Assembly (NCBI GenBank): GCA_964458605.1
Contig: CAYWLS010000021.1
Span: 9,393-73,392, forward strand
Reading direction: 5' to 3'
Source: JBBSNV01 sp964458605
GTDB lineage: Bacteria > Pseudomonadota > Alphaproteobacteria > Reyranellales > JAQSWP01
DNA: 64,000 bases
The translations under genes and the position numbers were made by a program. This document shows, one piece after another, positions 25,683 through 34,395 of this stretch (the stretch's first letter is position 1; every line of letters starts with the position of its first letter). A model generated the notes under the pieces. The model ran no database searches. It saw only the letters and a program-made list of their open reading frames with translations, and was not told the origin of the DNA.

Positions 25683-26144
25683 ATGGCGAGAAAGATCAAG
25701 GGTCTGACGCAACTGGGCCGCGCCACGACGCTGCCGGCCTCGCCCGACTCCGCCAAGCTCGAGACCGTGGCCAACCCCCATCGCGGCACGCTCTATGCCG
25801 TGCGCTTCGTGGCGCCGGAATTCACCTCGCTGTGCCCGATGACCGGCCAGCCCGATTTCGCCCATCTGGTGATCGACTACGTGCCCGACGCCAGGCTGGT
25901 CGAGAGCAAGTCGCTCAAGCTTTATCTGGGGTCGTTCCGCAACCACGGTGCCTTCCACGAAGACTGCACCGTGGCCATCGCCAAGCGGCTGGTGGCGGCG
26001 CTGAAGCCCCAATGGCTGCGCATCGGCGGCTATTGGTATCCGCGCGGCGGCATGCCGATCGACGTGTTCTTCCAGACCGGCGCACCGCCCAAGAATCTGT
26101 TCCTGCCCGACCAGGGCGTGCCGCCCTATCGCGGCCGTGGCTGA
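25683..26144 (+). CDS. queF: NADPH-dependent 7-cyano-7-deazaguanine reductase
   Basis: QueF reduces preQ0 to preQ1. The 153-residue protein is the short, unimodular type, with the catalytic cysteine in TSLCPMTGQPDFAHLVIDY and the QueF motif ESKSLKLYLGSFRNHG, followed by the substrate glutamate region FHEDCT. The start ATG follows the Tgt stop closely with GAGGTG before it. Its 3' end overlaps queG by eight bases. Confidence 0.96.
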   Translation: MARKIKGLTQLGRATTLPASPDSAKLETVANPHRGTLYAVRFVAPEFTSLCPMTGQPDFAHLVIDYVPDARLVESKSLKLYLGSFRNHGAFHEDCTVAIAKRLVAALKPQWLRIGGYWYPRGGMPIDVFFQTGAPPKNLFLPDQGVPPYRGRG

Positions 26145-27183
26145 CCCGACCACCATCAAAGAGGCGATCCGCGCCCGCGCGCTGGCGGAGGGTTTTTCCG
26201 CCGCCGGCTTCGCCCGGCCCGAAGCCGGACCCCGGCCGGAACGGCTGTCGGCCTTCCTGCGCCAGGGCCTGCACGGCGACATGGACTGGCTGCAGAACCG
26301 AGCCGAGCAGCGCGCCGATCCCGCAGCGCTGTGGCCGGGCGTGAAGACGGTGCTGGCCCTGGCGCTGAATTACGGTCCGGACCGCGATCCGCTCGACCAG
26401 CTTCAGGACAGGACGCGCGGCGCCATCTCGGTCTATGCCCAGGGCCGCGACTACCACGACGTGGTGAAGAAGAAGCTCAAGGCGCTGGGCGGCTGGATCG
26501 CGCGCCAATACGGCACCGAACTGAAGGTGTTCGTCGACACCGCGCCGGTGATGGAGAAGCCGCTGGCCCAGCAGGCCGGGCTGGGCTGGCAGGGCAAGCA
26601 CACCAACCTGGTGTCGCGAAGCTTCGGCTCGTGGCTGTTCCTGGGCGAGATCTACCTGGCGCTGGAGCTGCCGCCCGATGCGGCCGAGCCGGACCATTGC
26701 GGCGCCTGCCACGCCTGCCTGGACATCTGCCCGACCCAGGCTTTCCCCGCGCCCTACCGGCTCGATCCGCGGCGCTGCATCTCCTACCTGACCATCGAGC
26801 ACAAGGGACCGATCCCGATCGAATTCCGCAAGGCCATCGGCAACCGCATCTATGGCTGCGACGATTGCCTGGCGGCATGCCCCTGGAACAAGTTCGCCCA
26901 AGCGGCGAGCGAGATGGCGCTGGCGCCGCGCGACGAACTGCAACTGCCCTTGCTGGTCGAGCTGGCGCAACTGGACGATGCCGCCTTCCGCCAGCGTTTC
27001 GCCGGCACGCCGGTCAAGCGGCTGGGCCGCGACCGCTTTCTGCGCAACGTCGCCATCGCGCTGGGCAATAGCGGCTCGCCCGACGCGCTGCCGGCGATCG
27101 AGCGGCTGCTGGGCGATGCCTCGCCGCTGGTGCAAGAGGCCGCGCAATGGGCGCGCGAACAGCTAGGACTGGTACCGAAATGA
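26137..27183 (+). CDS. queG: epoxyqueuosine reductase
   Basis: QueG is the cobalamin- and Fe-S-dependent enzyme that finishes queuosine. The protein of 348 residues starts at a GTG inside the queF 3' end. It has the two ferredoxin-type cysteine clusters (CGACHACLDICPTQAF and CDDCLAACPWNKF, about residues 188-252). Other family features are MDWLQNR, SVYAQGRDYHDVVKKKL, GWQGKHTNLVS and a HEAT-like C-terminus. The stop overlaps the ATG of the next gene (ATGA). Confidence 0.96.
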   Translation: MADPTTIKEAIRARALAEGFSAAGFARPEAGPRPERLSAFLRQGLHGDMDWLQNRAEQRADPAALWPGVKTVLALALNYGPDRDPLDQLQDRTRGAISVYAQGRDYHDVVKKKLKALGGWIARQYGTELKVFVDTAPVMEKPLAQQAGLGWQGKHTNLVSRSFGSWLFLGEIYLALELPPDAAEPDHCGACHACLDICPTQAFPAPYRLDPRRCISYLTIEHKGPIPIEFRKAIGNRIYGCDDCLAACPWNKFAQAASEMALAPRDELQLPLLVELAQLDDAAFRQRFAGTPVKRLGRDRFLRNVAIALGNSGSPDALPAIERLLGDASPLVQEAAQWAREQLGLVPK

Positions 27184-27637
27184 ACAGCGCAACGCTCGTC
27201 AAAATCCATTTCACCCTCGACGCTACCGATTGGCATGGTCAGGGTGGGGAGTCGCTTTGGGGAAAACCGGTCGGCGGCCCGCTCTACGAGCTGCAAAACT
27301 CGCCGTTCTTCGCCACCGGCGTTAGCTATCTTGACATCGTGAATGCCACCATGCCCAAGATACCCTTGAATTCGCCAAGGTCGTGACGCGCGGCGGACAT
27401 TCCACCTTCATGGTCCTGGTGCCGCCGGATACCACATCGTTTGCAACGTGGTGGACCCGCTTGGCAGCCCTGGGCTGCACTCTTGAAAGCAGCCACATCA
27501 GCCTGTCGATCGGCGAGCGCATCCTCCATTCGGTCGATGTTCCCGATGCGAAGCGAACCCTAGCGGCCAGACGTATCCTGGCGGAAGGCGAGGCGGACGA
27601 CGTGTGGCTGTTTCAGAATGGTTATGTTCATTCCTAG
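27180..27637 (+). pseudogene. DUF4265-like protein, frameshifted
   Basis: The first frame (from ATG 27180, overlapping queG) encodes VKIHFTLDATDWHG, ESLWGKPVGGPLYELQNSPFFATGV and SYLDIVNATMPK, which match the DUF4265 pattern of a ligand-like beta domain. It stops early at 27384-27386. The adjacent frame carries the expected continuation (DTLEFAKVVTRGGHSTFMVLV, then DDVWLFQNGYVHS) to 27637. A single missing base near 27359 would join the two into a protein of about 152 residues. The function of DUF4265 is unknown. The region is visibly less GC-rich than its neighbours. Confidence 0.7.
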
Positions 27638-27653
27638 ACGGGAGATTACGCCC

Positions 27654-28046
27654 ATGGTCGAAATCCTAGGAATCGACGACATCAAGCCGTCGCTAATCCT
27701 TGAGCCCGTCATTGCATTTAAAAGGCCGATTGAGTTCTTCGAAAGCCAGTTGGACGTCCAGGCCGTCGAGGATTACGACGATCTCGACTACTACAAAATG
27801 TTGGTGCTGCGCTCAAGCTCAGGCTTCACTTTCGTCCTCATCGACTACAGACGCGCGCCCGTAAAAGGCACTATGGTAAGATTACCCATTGCCGTCGAAA
27901 ACGACGATACGGCAATCGAAACCATTCTCTCGGATCTCAAGCTTGAAAGATCCGACGTAATGTGGCGCGCGAATGACTGGCCCGCGCGTCGGCAATGGAT
28001 TTTCCGCTATCTGCGCGATCATGGCAAAACCGAGCCGACGCTGTAA
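27654..28046 (+). CDS. hypothetical protein
   Basis: The frame encodes about 130 residues from ATG 27654 (MVEILGIDDIKPSLILEPVI). It is mostly soluble and acidic in the middle (VEDYDDLDYYKM), with a beta-rich FTFVLIDYRRAPVKG segment, and has no recognised domain. An upstream in-frame start at 27618 is possible. The base composition is lower in GC than the flanking genes, as in the preceding frameshifted gene, so both may be recent arrivals in the queuosine operon's tail. It converges on tadA four bases away. Confidence 0.5.
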   Translation: MVEILGIDDIKPSLILEPVIAFKRPIEFFESQLDVQAVEDYDDLDYYKMLVLRSSSGFTFVLIDYRRAPVKGTMVRLPIAVENDDTAIETILSDLKLERSDVMWRANDWPARRQWIFRYLRDHGKTEPTL

Positions 28047-28050
28047 CACC

Positions 28051-28503
28051 CTACCGCCGTTCCCTGAAAAACTCGCGCAGCAGTTCGCCGGCCGCGCTCT
28101 CGCCGATGCCGCCATAGACCTCCGGCCGGTGGTGGCAGGTCGGCTGGCCGAAGAGACGCGGGCCGTGCTCGACGCCGCCGCCCTTGGTATCGGCCGCGCC
28201 GAAATAGAGCCGGCGGATGCGCGCAAACGAGATCGCCTGGGCGCACATCGGGCACGGCTCCAAGGTGACGTAGAGATCGCAGTCCGGCAGACGCGGCGCA
28301 CGGCGCGCGTCGCAGGCGATGCGGATGGCCAAGATTTCGGCATGGGCCGAAGGGTCGTTGAGTTCCTCGGTGCGATTGCCGGCCTCCGCCAGCACCCGGC
28401 CGGCGGCATCCACGATCACCGCGCCGATCGGCACCTCGCCGCGCTCGGCCGCCAGCCGGGCCTGATCCATGGCGCGCTCCATGAAGCTCTGTCCTGCCTT
28501 CAT
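28051..28503 (-). CDS. tadA: tRNA-specific adenosine deaminase
   Basis: TadA converts adenosine 34 to inosine in tRNA-Arg. The 150-residue protein has the cytidine-deaminase zinc motifs: HAE in PSAHAEILAIR and PCxxC in YVTLEPCPMCAQAISFARI. The C-terminal tail YGGIGESAAGELLREFF is typical. ATG 28503 is used; an internal ATG at 28482 has a slightly better ribosome-binding site (AGGA) and would remove seven residues. Confidence 0.92.
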   Translation of the reverse strand: MKAGQSFMERAMDQARLAAERGEVPIGAVIVDAAGRVLAEAGNRTEELNDPSAHAEILAIRIACDARRAPRLPDCDLYVTLEPCPMCAQAISFARIRRLYFGAADTKGGGVEHGPRLFGQPTCHHRPEVYGGIGESAAGELLREFFRERR

Positions 28504-28584
28504 CGCCGCACCCTGCGGCACGGCGGCCGTCCGGTCAACGGCAGGCACGTCGCCTTGGCCGGCCGCTTGCGCTATGCTGGTGCC

Positions 28585-29301
28585 ATGAGCAGACCTTTGA
28601 TCGGCGTGACCCTGGATGCCGAGGCGCCGGGCGGCTATTCCAAATTCCCCTGGTATGCCGCGCGCGAGAATTATTTCGGCGCGGTGGTGCGCGCCGGCGG
28701 CCTGCCGGTGGCGCTGCCGCACGAGCCGGAGCTGGTCGAGGACTATCTCGCCCGACTCGACGGGCTGCTGATCACCGGCGGCGCCTTCGATGTCGACCCG
28801 TCCTATTACGGCGGCGGCGCCAGGCATCAGACGGTCAAGACCAAGGATCGCCGCACCCAATTCGAGTTCGGCATCACCCAGGGCGCGCTGAAGCGCAACC
28901 TGCCGCTGCTGGGCGTGTGCGGCGGCCAGCAATTGCTTCACGTGGTGCTGGGCGGCAGACTGATCCAGCACATTCCCGATGCCATCGCCCAGCCGCTGGC
29001 CCACGAGCAGCCCAATCCACGCAACGAGCCGGGCCACACCGTCAAGGTGGCGCCCAACACGCTGCTGCACCGCATCGTCCAGGCCGACGAGCTGGCGGTG
29101 AACTCCGCCCATCACCAGGCGGCCCAGGACGAGCCGCAGGGCGTGATCGTCAATGCCCGCGCCGAAGACGGCGTGATCGAGGGCATCGAGGCGCCGGCCT
29201 ATCGCTTCTGTATCGGCGTGCAGTGGCATCCGGAGTTTTCCATCAGCCGCGGCGACACCCGCCTGTTCGACGCCTTCGTGCGCGAAGCGGCCCAGCACTA
29301 G
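28585..29301 (+). CDS. gamma-glutamyl-gamma-aminobutyrate hydrolase family (peptidase C26)
   Basis: The 238-residue protein is a class I glutamine-amidotransferase-like hydrolase. The nucleophile elbow is LLGVCGGQQLLHVVLGG with the cysteine at about residue 113. The His-Glu partners are in FCIGVQWHPEFSIS, and the N-terminal DGLLITGGAFDVDPSYYG segment is typical of the PuuD-like group. It probably hydrolyses gamma-glutamyl-linked compounds; the substrate is open. It is divergent from tadA and seven bases upstream of the pseudouridine synthase. Confidence 0.9.
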   Translation: MSRPLIGVTLDAEAPGGYSKFPWYAARENYFGAVVRAGGLPVALPHEPELVEDYLARLDGLLITGGAFDVDPSYYGGGARHQTVKTKDRRTQFEFGITQGALKRNLPLLGVCGGQQLLHVVLGGRLIQHIPDAIAQPLAHEQPNPRNEPGHTVKVAPNTLLHRIVQADELAVNSAHHQAAQDEPQGVIVNARAEDGVIEGIEAPAYRFCIGVQWHPEFSISRGDTRLFDAFVREAAQH

Positions 29302-29308
29302 GCCCATC

Positions 29309-30214
29309 ATGAGCGACGAGAAAAAGGCGCCGGACACCGCCGGCGGCGAACGCATCGCCAAGCGCATCGCCCGCGCCGGACTGGCCTCGCGGCGCGACGC
29401 CGAACGCATGATCGAGCAGGGCCGCGTCGCCGTGGACGGCAAGGTCCTGACCAGCCCCGCCGTGGTGGTGACCGAGCGCAACGTCGTCACCGTCGACGGC
29501 ACGAAGCTGCCCGAGCCCGAGCGCGTGCGGCTGTTCCGCTACCACAAGCCGCGCGGCTTGATCGTGTCGCATCGCGATCCGGAGGGCCGGCCGACCGTGT
29601 TCGCCAACCTGCCGCCCGGCCTGCCGCGGCTGATCGCGGTCGGGCGGCTGGACTTCAACTCCGAAGGCCTGCTGCTGCTGACCAACGACGGCGCGCTGGC
29701 GCGACGGCTGGAACTGCCCGCCACCGGCCTCGATCGGCGCTATCGCGTGCGCGTGCATGGCGAGGTCGAGGAAGCGGCCCTGCGGCGGCTGCAGGACGGC
29801 ATCACCGTCGAGGGCGTGCGCTACGGGCCGATCCGCGCCCAGTACGAGCGCCGCCAGCGCACCAATGCCTGGCTCACCCTCACCCTGCAGGAAGGCAAGA
29901 ACCGCGAGGTGCGCCGCGTGCTGGAGCATCTGGGCCTGCCGGTCAGCCGGCTGATCCGCATCGGCTACGGACCCTTCTCGCTCGGCGAGCTGGCGCCCAA
30001 CGACGTCGAGGAAGTGCCGGGCAAGGCGCTGCTCGGCGTCATGGGCGGGGCCCAGGCGTTGGGCCCGCACGCGCCCGGCAAGGGCTGGGCCAAGGCCAAG
30101 CCGAAGAAGAAGCTGCCGCATCAGCGCCGCGAGCGGCACGACGCGGGCCACCCGGGCGACGATCATGATCGCCGCCAGCAACGGCCAGGGCGAAATGCGC
30201 ATCATCGCCGGTAA
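29309..30214 (+). CDS. rluB: 23S rRNA pseudouridine synthase B-like
   Basis: The protein of 301 residues has an N-terminal S4 RNA-binding domain (KRIARAGLASRRDAERMIEQGRV) followed by the RsuA/RluB catalytic domain. The catalytic aspartate lies in VGRLDFNSEGLLLLTNDG, and EGKNREVRRVLEHLGLPV is typical. RluB modifies position 2605 of 23S rRNA in Escherichia coli; which site is modified here is inferred. The last 50 residues are a basic, low-complexity tail. The 3' end overlaps rsmD by 20 bases. Confidence 0.88.
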   Translation: MSDEKKAPDTAGGERIAKRIARAGLASRRDAERMIEQGRVAVDGKVLTSPAVVVTERNVVTVDGTKLPEPERVRLFRYHKPRGLIVSHRDPEGRPTVFANLPPGLPRLIAVGRLDFNSEGLLLLTNDGALARRLELPATGLDRRYRVRVHGEVEEAALRRLQDGITVEGVRYGPIRAQYERRQRTNAWLTLTLQEGKNREVRRVLEHLGLPVSRLIRIGYGPFSLGELAPNDVEEVPGKALLGVMGGAQALGPHAPGKGWAKAKPKKKLPHQRRERHDAGHPGDDHDRRQQRPGRNAHHRR

Positions 30215-30761
30215 GCATCGCGGCCGGACCCTGATCGCGCCGCCGGGGCGCATGGTGCGGCCGACCTCCTCGCGCGCGCGCGAGAGCCTGTTCAACATCC
30301 TGGCGCATTCGGGGCTGGGCGCGGACGGCGGATCGCCGATCGTCGGCGCTCGCGTGCTCGATGCCTTCGCCGGCACCGGCGCGCTGGGGCTGGAGGCGCT
30401 GTCGCGCGGCGCCGCTTTCGTGACCTTCATGGACCAGCAGCCCGCCGCCATGCAAGCCATCGCCGACAATCTGCGCGCCATGAAGGAAGAACGCAGCGCC
30501 GCCCTGGTGCGCGCCGATGCCGCCAACCCGCCGCCGGCCCGGCAGGATTGCGGCCTGCTGTTTCTCGATCCGCCCTATCGCAGCGGCGCCATCCCGCCGA
30601 CCTTGCAGGCGCTCGACCGCAACGGCTGGGTCGCGCCCGGCGCGGTGATCTGCTGCGAAGTGGCCGCCACCGAGGACATCCCGCCGATCGACGGTTTCGA
30701 GCCGCTCGACCAGCGCAAATACGGCGCCGCCAAGATCGTGCTGCTGCGCCGCGCGCCGTGA
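30195..30761 (+). CDS. rsmD: 16S rRNA (guanine(966)-N(2))-methyltransferase
   Basis: The protein of 188 residues starts with the canonical MRIIAGKHRGRTL at ATG 30195, inside the end of the pseudouridine synthase gene. It has the SAM-binding VLDAFAGTGALGLEALSRGA and the catalytic DPPY (LLFLDPPYRSGA). A longer start ten codons upstream is possible but would break the family's normal N-terminus. It methylates G966 of 16S rRNA. Confidence 0.93.
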   Translation: MRIIAGKHRGRTLIAPPGRMVRPTSSRARESLFNILAHSGLGADGGSPIVGARVLDAFAGTGALGLEALSRGAAFVTFMDQQPAAMQAIADNLRAMKEERSAALVRADAANPPPARQDCGLLFLDPPYRSGAIPPTLQALDRNGWVAPGAVICCEVAATEDIPPIDGFEPLDQRKYGAAKIVLLRRAP

Positions 30762-30785
30762 GTGTCGGGCCATGAGCGCCTGTCG

Positions 30786-31430
30786 ATGAGCCACGCGCCG
30801 ATCTACCTGCTGCGCCACGGCGAGACCGAATGGAACACCCAGCGGCGCATGCAGGGGCGGCTCGATTCGCCGCTGACGCGGCGCGGTCGGGCGCAGGCGC
30901 GGGCGCTGGGCCTGGCGCCATCCTGCGTCGCTACGACGCCGAAGCTTCGATCGTCAGCAGCCCGCAGGGCCGCGCCCTGGCGACGGCGCGGCTGGTGGCG
31001 GAGCAAGCCGCCATCGCCGCCGACGCGATCGGCACCGACGCGCGGCTGAGCGAGATGACCTGGGGCGCGATGGACAGCCACACCGTGCCGGAGATCGAGA
31101 CCAAATGGCCGGGCCAGGTGGCGGCGCGCCCGGCACTGGGATTAGGTGCCGCCGCGCGGCGAGAGTACGCCATGGTGCGCGAACGGCTGCGTCTGCTGGC
31201 GGCGGCATCGCGACGCGACGGCGCCGCTGATCGTGGTAAGCCGCGGCGCGGTCGGCCGCGTGGTGCGCGGCCTATATCTGTCGCTGACGCCGGCCGAGGT
31301 CGTGGTGCTGGGCGAGCCGCAGCATGTCGCCTTTCGCCTGCAGGACGGAAAGATCGAGGAGATCGTCGCCGACGGCGATGGCGATGCGACGCAGACGGCC
31401 GCCCTTTTTTCGCCGTCTTCCCCGGCTTGA
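30786..31430 (+). pseudogene. histidine phosphatase (phosphoglycerate mutase-like), several frameshifts
   Basis: The intact start MSHAPIYLLRHGETEWNTQR has the RHG catalytic motif. After about residue 43 the frame is wrong. The next frame continues ILRRYDAEASIVSSPQGRAL and DARLSEMTWGAMDSHTVPE. A PPRGES motif then lies in a third stretch, flanked by indels near 31145 and 31165. A final shift near 31208 restores the end (APLIVVSRGAVGRVVRGLYL, AFRLQDGKIEEIV). At least two net frame changes plus a compensating pair are needed. All conserved parts survive, so either decay is very recent or the consensus carries base-calling errors. Confidence 0.8.
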
Positions 31431-31455
31431 AATGCGTCCGGGAAGGGGAGGCGAA

Positions 31456-32517
31456 ATGACGATCCTGCGCAAACTGACGATGCTGTGCGTGCTGCTGGTG
31501 GGCGCGTGCTCGACCATGCCGGAGACCGCCCTGGTAACGGGCAGCCTGAGCTATCGCGAACGCATCGCCTTGCCGCCCGACGCCAAGGCCGAGGTCACCG
31601 TCAGCCCGGTCGGGCCGGCCGACGCCCCGGCGCCGGCGATCGTGCGCCAGGATGTCGCCGTGCAGGGCCAGGTGCCGCTGCCGTTCCAGATCGCGCTGCC
31701 GCCGGGCGCCTTGAAGCCCGATCAGCGCTACGCCCTGCGCGCCGCCATTCGCAGCCCGCAGGGCACGCTGCTGTGGACCAGCGACAGCGCCACGCCGCTC
31801 GACCCGGCGCAGACGCGCCAGGACGTCGGCACCGTCATGCTGAGGCAGGTGCCGCCGCCGCCCAAGCCGCCGCTCGCCCCGGCCAAGCCGGCGCTGCAAG
31901 GCTATGTGGCGCGCGGCAACGAGCCGGGCTGGATGCTGAACATCACGATCCACAGGCTGACGCTGGAAAGCGACTACGGCGCCCGCAAGCTGGAAGCCGC
32001 CGTGCCGCCGCGCCAGAAGATCGCCGGCGGCTATCGCTACACCGCCCATGCCGGCAAGCAGGTCATCCGCGTCGACGTGCTGAGCCGCACCTGCCGCGAC
32101 GACAGCGGCACGCCGTTCCCCGACACCGTGACGGTGACGACGGGCGGCAAGACCCTGCATGGCTGCGGCGGCGATCCGGCCGGCGCCCTGCAGCATGCCC
32201 GCTGGATGGTGCGCAGCATCGACGGCCAGGATGTGGCGCCGACCTCGCGCCCGACCCTGGTGTTCGGGATCACGGGCCGCGTCACCGGCCACGCCTCGTG
32301 CAACTCCTATAGCGGACCCTACCAGATAAGCGGCGAGAGCGGCCTGCGCTTCGGCAATCTGATCTCGACCAAGCGCGCCTGCGAGCCGGCGCTGATGCGA
32401 CAGGAAGATTCCATGCTGGCGGTGCTCAACGATGCGGTGCGCTACGCGCTGGGCGACGACGGCACCCTGACCATCGAGACCGGCGACGGCCGCCGTCTGG
32501 TGGCGCGCAAGGGCTGA
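31456..32517 (+). CDS. lipoprotein with YbaY, COG3650 and META/HslJ domains
   Basis: The 353-residue protein begins with a lipoprotein signal (LTMLCVLLVGAC, cysteine at residue 18). Three domains follow: a YbaY-like beta domain (about 27-125, VTGSLSYRERIALPPDAKAEV), a COG3650-type domain (about 145-245, GYVARGNEPGWMLNITI with the C/C pair CRDDSG and CGGDP) and a META/HslJ domain (about 250-353, HARWMVRSIDGQDV, GHASCNSYSGPY, GNLISTKRACEPALMRQE). HslJ-type domains are linked to novobiocin or heat response. The strong ribosome-binding site GGGGAGG precedes the ATG. Confidence 0.85.
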   Translation: MTILRKLTMLCVLLVGACSTMPETALVTGSLSYRERIALPPDAKAEVTVSPVGPADAPAPAIVRQDVAVQGQVPLPFQIALPPGALKPDQRYALRAAIRSPQGTLLWTSDSATPLDPAQTRQDVGTVMLRQVPPPPKPPLAPAKPALQGYVARGNEPGWMLNITIHRLTLESDYGARKLEAAVPPRQKIAGGYRYTAHAGKQVIRVDVLSRTCRDDSGTPFPDTVTVTTGGKTLHGCGGDPAGALQHARWMVRSIDGQDVAPTSRPTLVFGITGRVTGHASCNSYSGPYQISGESGLRFGNLISTKRACEPALMRQEDSMLAVLNDAVRYALGDDGTLTIETGDGRRLVARKG

Positions 32518-32580
32518 GCGACCGCTGAGCGGCCGACGGCACGGCGCTTTCCAAGGCGTGCCGCCCGTCCGTGCCGGCCG

Positions 32581-34386
32581 TCAGCGCCGGCCGAACAGCC
32601 GCTCGATATCGGCCAGCTTCAGCTCGACATAGGTGGGGCGGCCGTGGTTGCACTGGCCCGAATGGGGCGTGACCTCCATCTGCCGCAGCAGCGCGTTCAT
32701 CTCGTCGCTGGTCAGGCGGCGGCCGGCGCGCACGCTGCCATGGCAGGCCATGGTCGAGCACACATCCTCCAGCCGCTCCTTCAAGGACAAGTGCTGGTCG
32801 AACTCTGCCAAATCGTCGGCCAGGTCGCGCACCAGCCCGCCGATATCGAGCTCGCCCAGCAACGCCGGCACTTCCCGCACCACGATGGCGCCGACGCCGA
32901 ACGGCTCGGCCACCAGCCCCAGCTCGGCCAGTTCCGCTAGACGCGGCACCAGCCGCGCAGCGGCGTCCTCGCCCAGCTCGACCACTTCGGGCAGCAACAG
33001 GATCTGCCGCTTGACGCCGGATTCCGACAGCGCCGCCTTCATGCGCTCGTAAACCAGCCGTTCATGCGCGGCGTGCTGGTCGACGATGACGATGCCGTCG
33101 CCGGTCTGGGCCACGATATAGGTCTCGTGCAGCTGCGCCCGCGCCGCACCCAGCAGATGGCTGTCGCTGGCCACCGCATCCTCCACCGCGGTGCGGGCGG
33201 AAGGACTGTCGAGTGCCGCATCGAGCGGCGCGTTGTAGGCCGCCGCCGCCTCGCGCAGGCCCGCCCCGTAATGGTACGAGCCGCCGCCATTGCCAGGCCG
33301 ATTGAGCGGCAACCCGCCGACCGGCCGCAGCGCGCCCAGCGCGGCATTGGCCACACTGGTCGAGGCGCGATGGCCGGCCTCGGCCAGAGCATGGCGCAGC
33401 GCGCCGACGATCAGGCCGCGCACCAGCCCGGCGTCGCGGAACCGCACCTCGGCCTTGGCTGGATGCACGTTGACGTCGACCATGCCGGACGGCGCTTCGA
33501 GGAACAGCGCCACCAGCGGATGGCGGTCGCGCGCCAGGAAATCCTGATAGGCCGCGCGCACCGCGCCGCCCAGCAGCCGGTCGCGCACCGGCCTGCCGTC
33601 GACGAACAGGTATTGCAGTTGGGCGTTGCCGCGGTTGAGCGTGGGCAGGCCGATATGGCCGGTCAGGCGGAAGCCCTCGCGCGCCGCCTCGATCGGCAAG
33701 GCGTTGTCGGCGAAATCGCGGCCCATCACCGCCGCCAGCCGTTCCAGCCGCGCCGCCGCCGGATCGCTGTTCAGCAGGTCGCCGGTCACGGCCGGATAGT
33801 TCAGCGCCTGGCGGCCGTCGTCGTTGAGGCCGAAGGCGATGGCGGGAAAGGCCATGGCCAGGCGCTTGACCGTGTCGGCCACATGCAACGCCTCGGTGCG
33901 CGGCTCCTTGAGGAATTTCAGCCGCGCCGGCGTGGCATAGAACAGGTCGCGCACCTCGACCCGCGTGCCGGCCGGCAGCGGCGCCGGCACCGGCCGGCCC
34001 TTGCGCCCGCCCTCGACCGTCAGGGCGAAGGCGCTGTCGGCGCCCGGCGGGCGGGAGGCCAGGGTGAAGCGGCTGACCGCGGCGATCGAGGGCAGCGCCT
34101 CGCCGCGGAAGCCCAAGGTGGCGATGTTCAGCAGGTCTTCGTCGGGTAGCTTGGAGGTGGCGTGGCGCTCGACCGCGAGGTCGAGCTCGTCCGGGCCCAT
34201 GCCGGCGCCGTCGTCGGTCACCACGATCAGGCTGCGCCCGCCGTCGCGCAGGGCGATGTCGATACGCCGGGCGCCGGCATCGATGGCGTTCTCCACCAGC
34301 TCCTTGACCGCGCTGGCCGGCCGCTCGACCACCTCGCCGGCGGCGATGCGGTTGACCAGGGTGGGCGGCAGGCGGCGGATGGCCAT
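32581..34386 (-). CDS. mutL: DNA mismatch repair protein MutL
   Basis: The 601-residue protein has the GHKL ATPase domain (MAIRRLPPTLVNRIAAGEVVERPASAVKE is the standard start; IDAGARRIDI, DDGAGMGPDEL, LGFRGEALPSI). A C-terminal dimerisation domain carries the endonuclease metal motif DQHA-x2-E-x4-E (DQHAAHERLVYERM) and the accessory ACHGSVRAG and CNHGRP segments. It is therefore of the latent-endonuclease type found in bacteria without MutH. It lies nine bases downstream of pgi. Confidence 0.97.
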   Translation of the reverse strand: MAIRRLPPTLVNRIAAGEVVERPASAVKELVENAIDAGARRIDIALRDGGRSLIVVTDDGAGMGPDELDLAVERHATSKLPDEDLLNIATLGFRGEALPSIAAVSRFTLASRPPGADSAFALTVEGGRKGRPVPAPLPAGTRVEVRDLFYATPARLKFLKEPRTEALHVADTVKRLAMAFPAIAFGLNDDGRQALNYPAVTGDLLNSDPAAARLERLAAVMGRDFADNALPIEAAREGFRLTGHIGLPTLNRGNAQLQYLFVDGRPVRDRLLGGAVRAAYQDFLARDRHPLVALFLEAPSGMVDVNVHPAKAEVRFRDAGLVRGLIVGALRHALAEAGHRASTSVANAALGALRPVGGLPLNRPGNGGGSYHYGAGLREAAAAYNAPLDAALDSPSARTAVEDAVASDSHLLGAARAQLHETYIVAQTGDGIVIVDQHAAHERLVYERMKAALSESGVKRQILLLPEVVELGEDAAARLVPRLAELAELGLVAEPFGVGAIVVREVPALLGELDIGGLVRDLADDLAEFDQHLSLKERLEDVCSTMACHGSVRAGRRLTSDEMNALLRQMEVTPHSGQCNHGRPTYVELKLADIERLFGRR

Positions 34387-34395
34387 GCGGCGATC

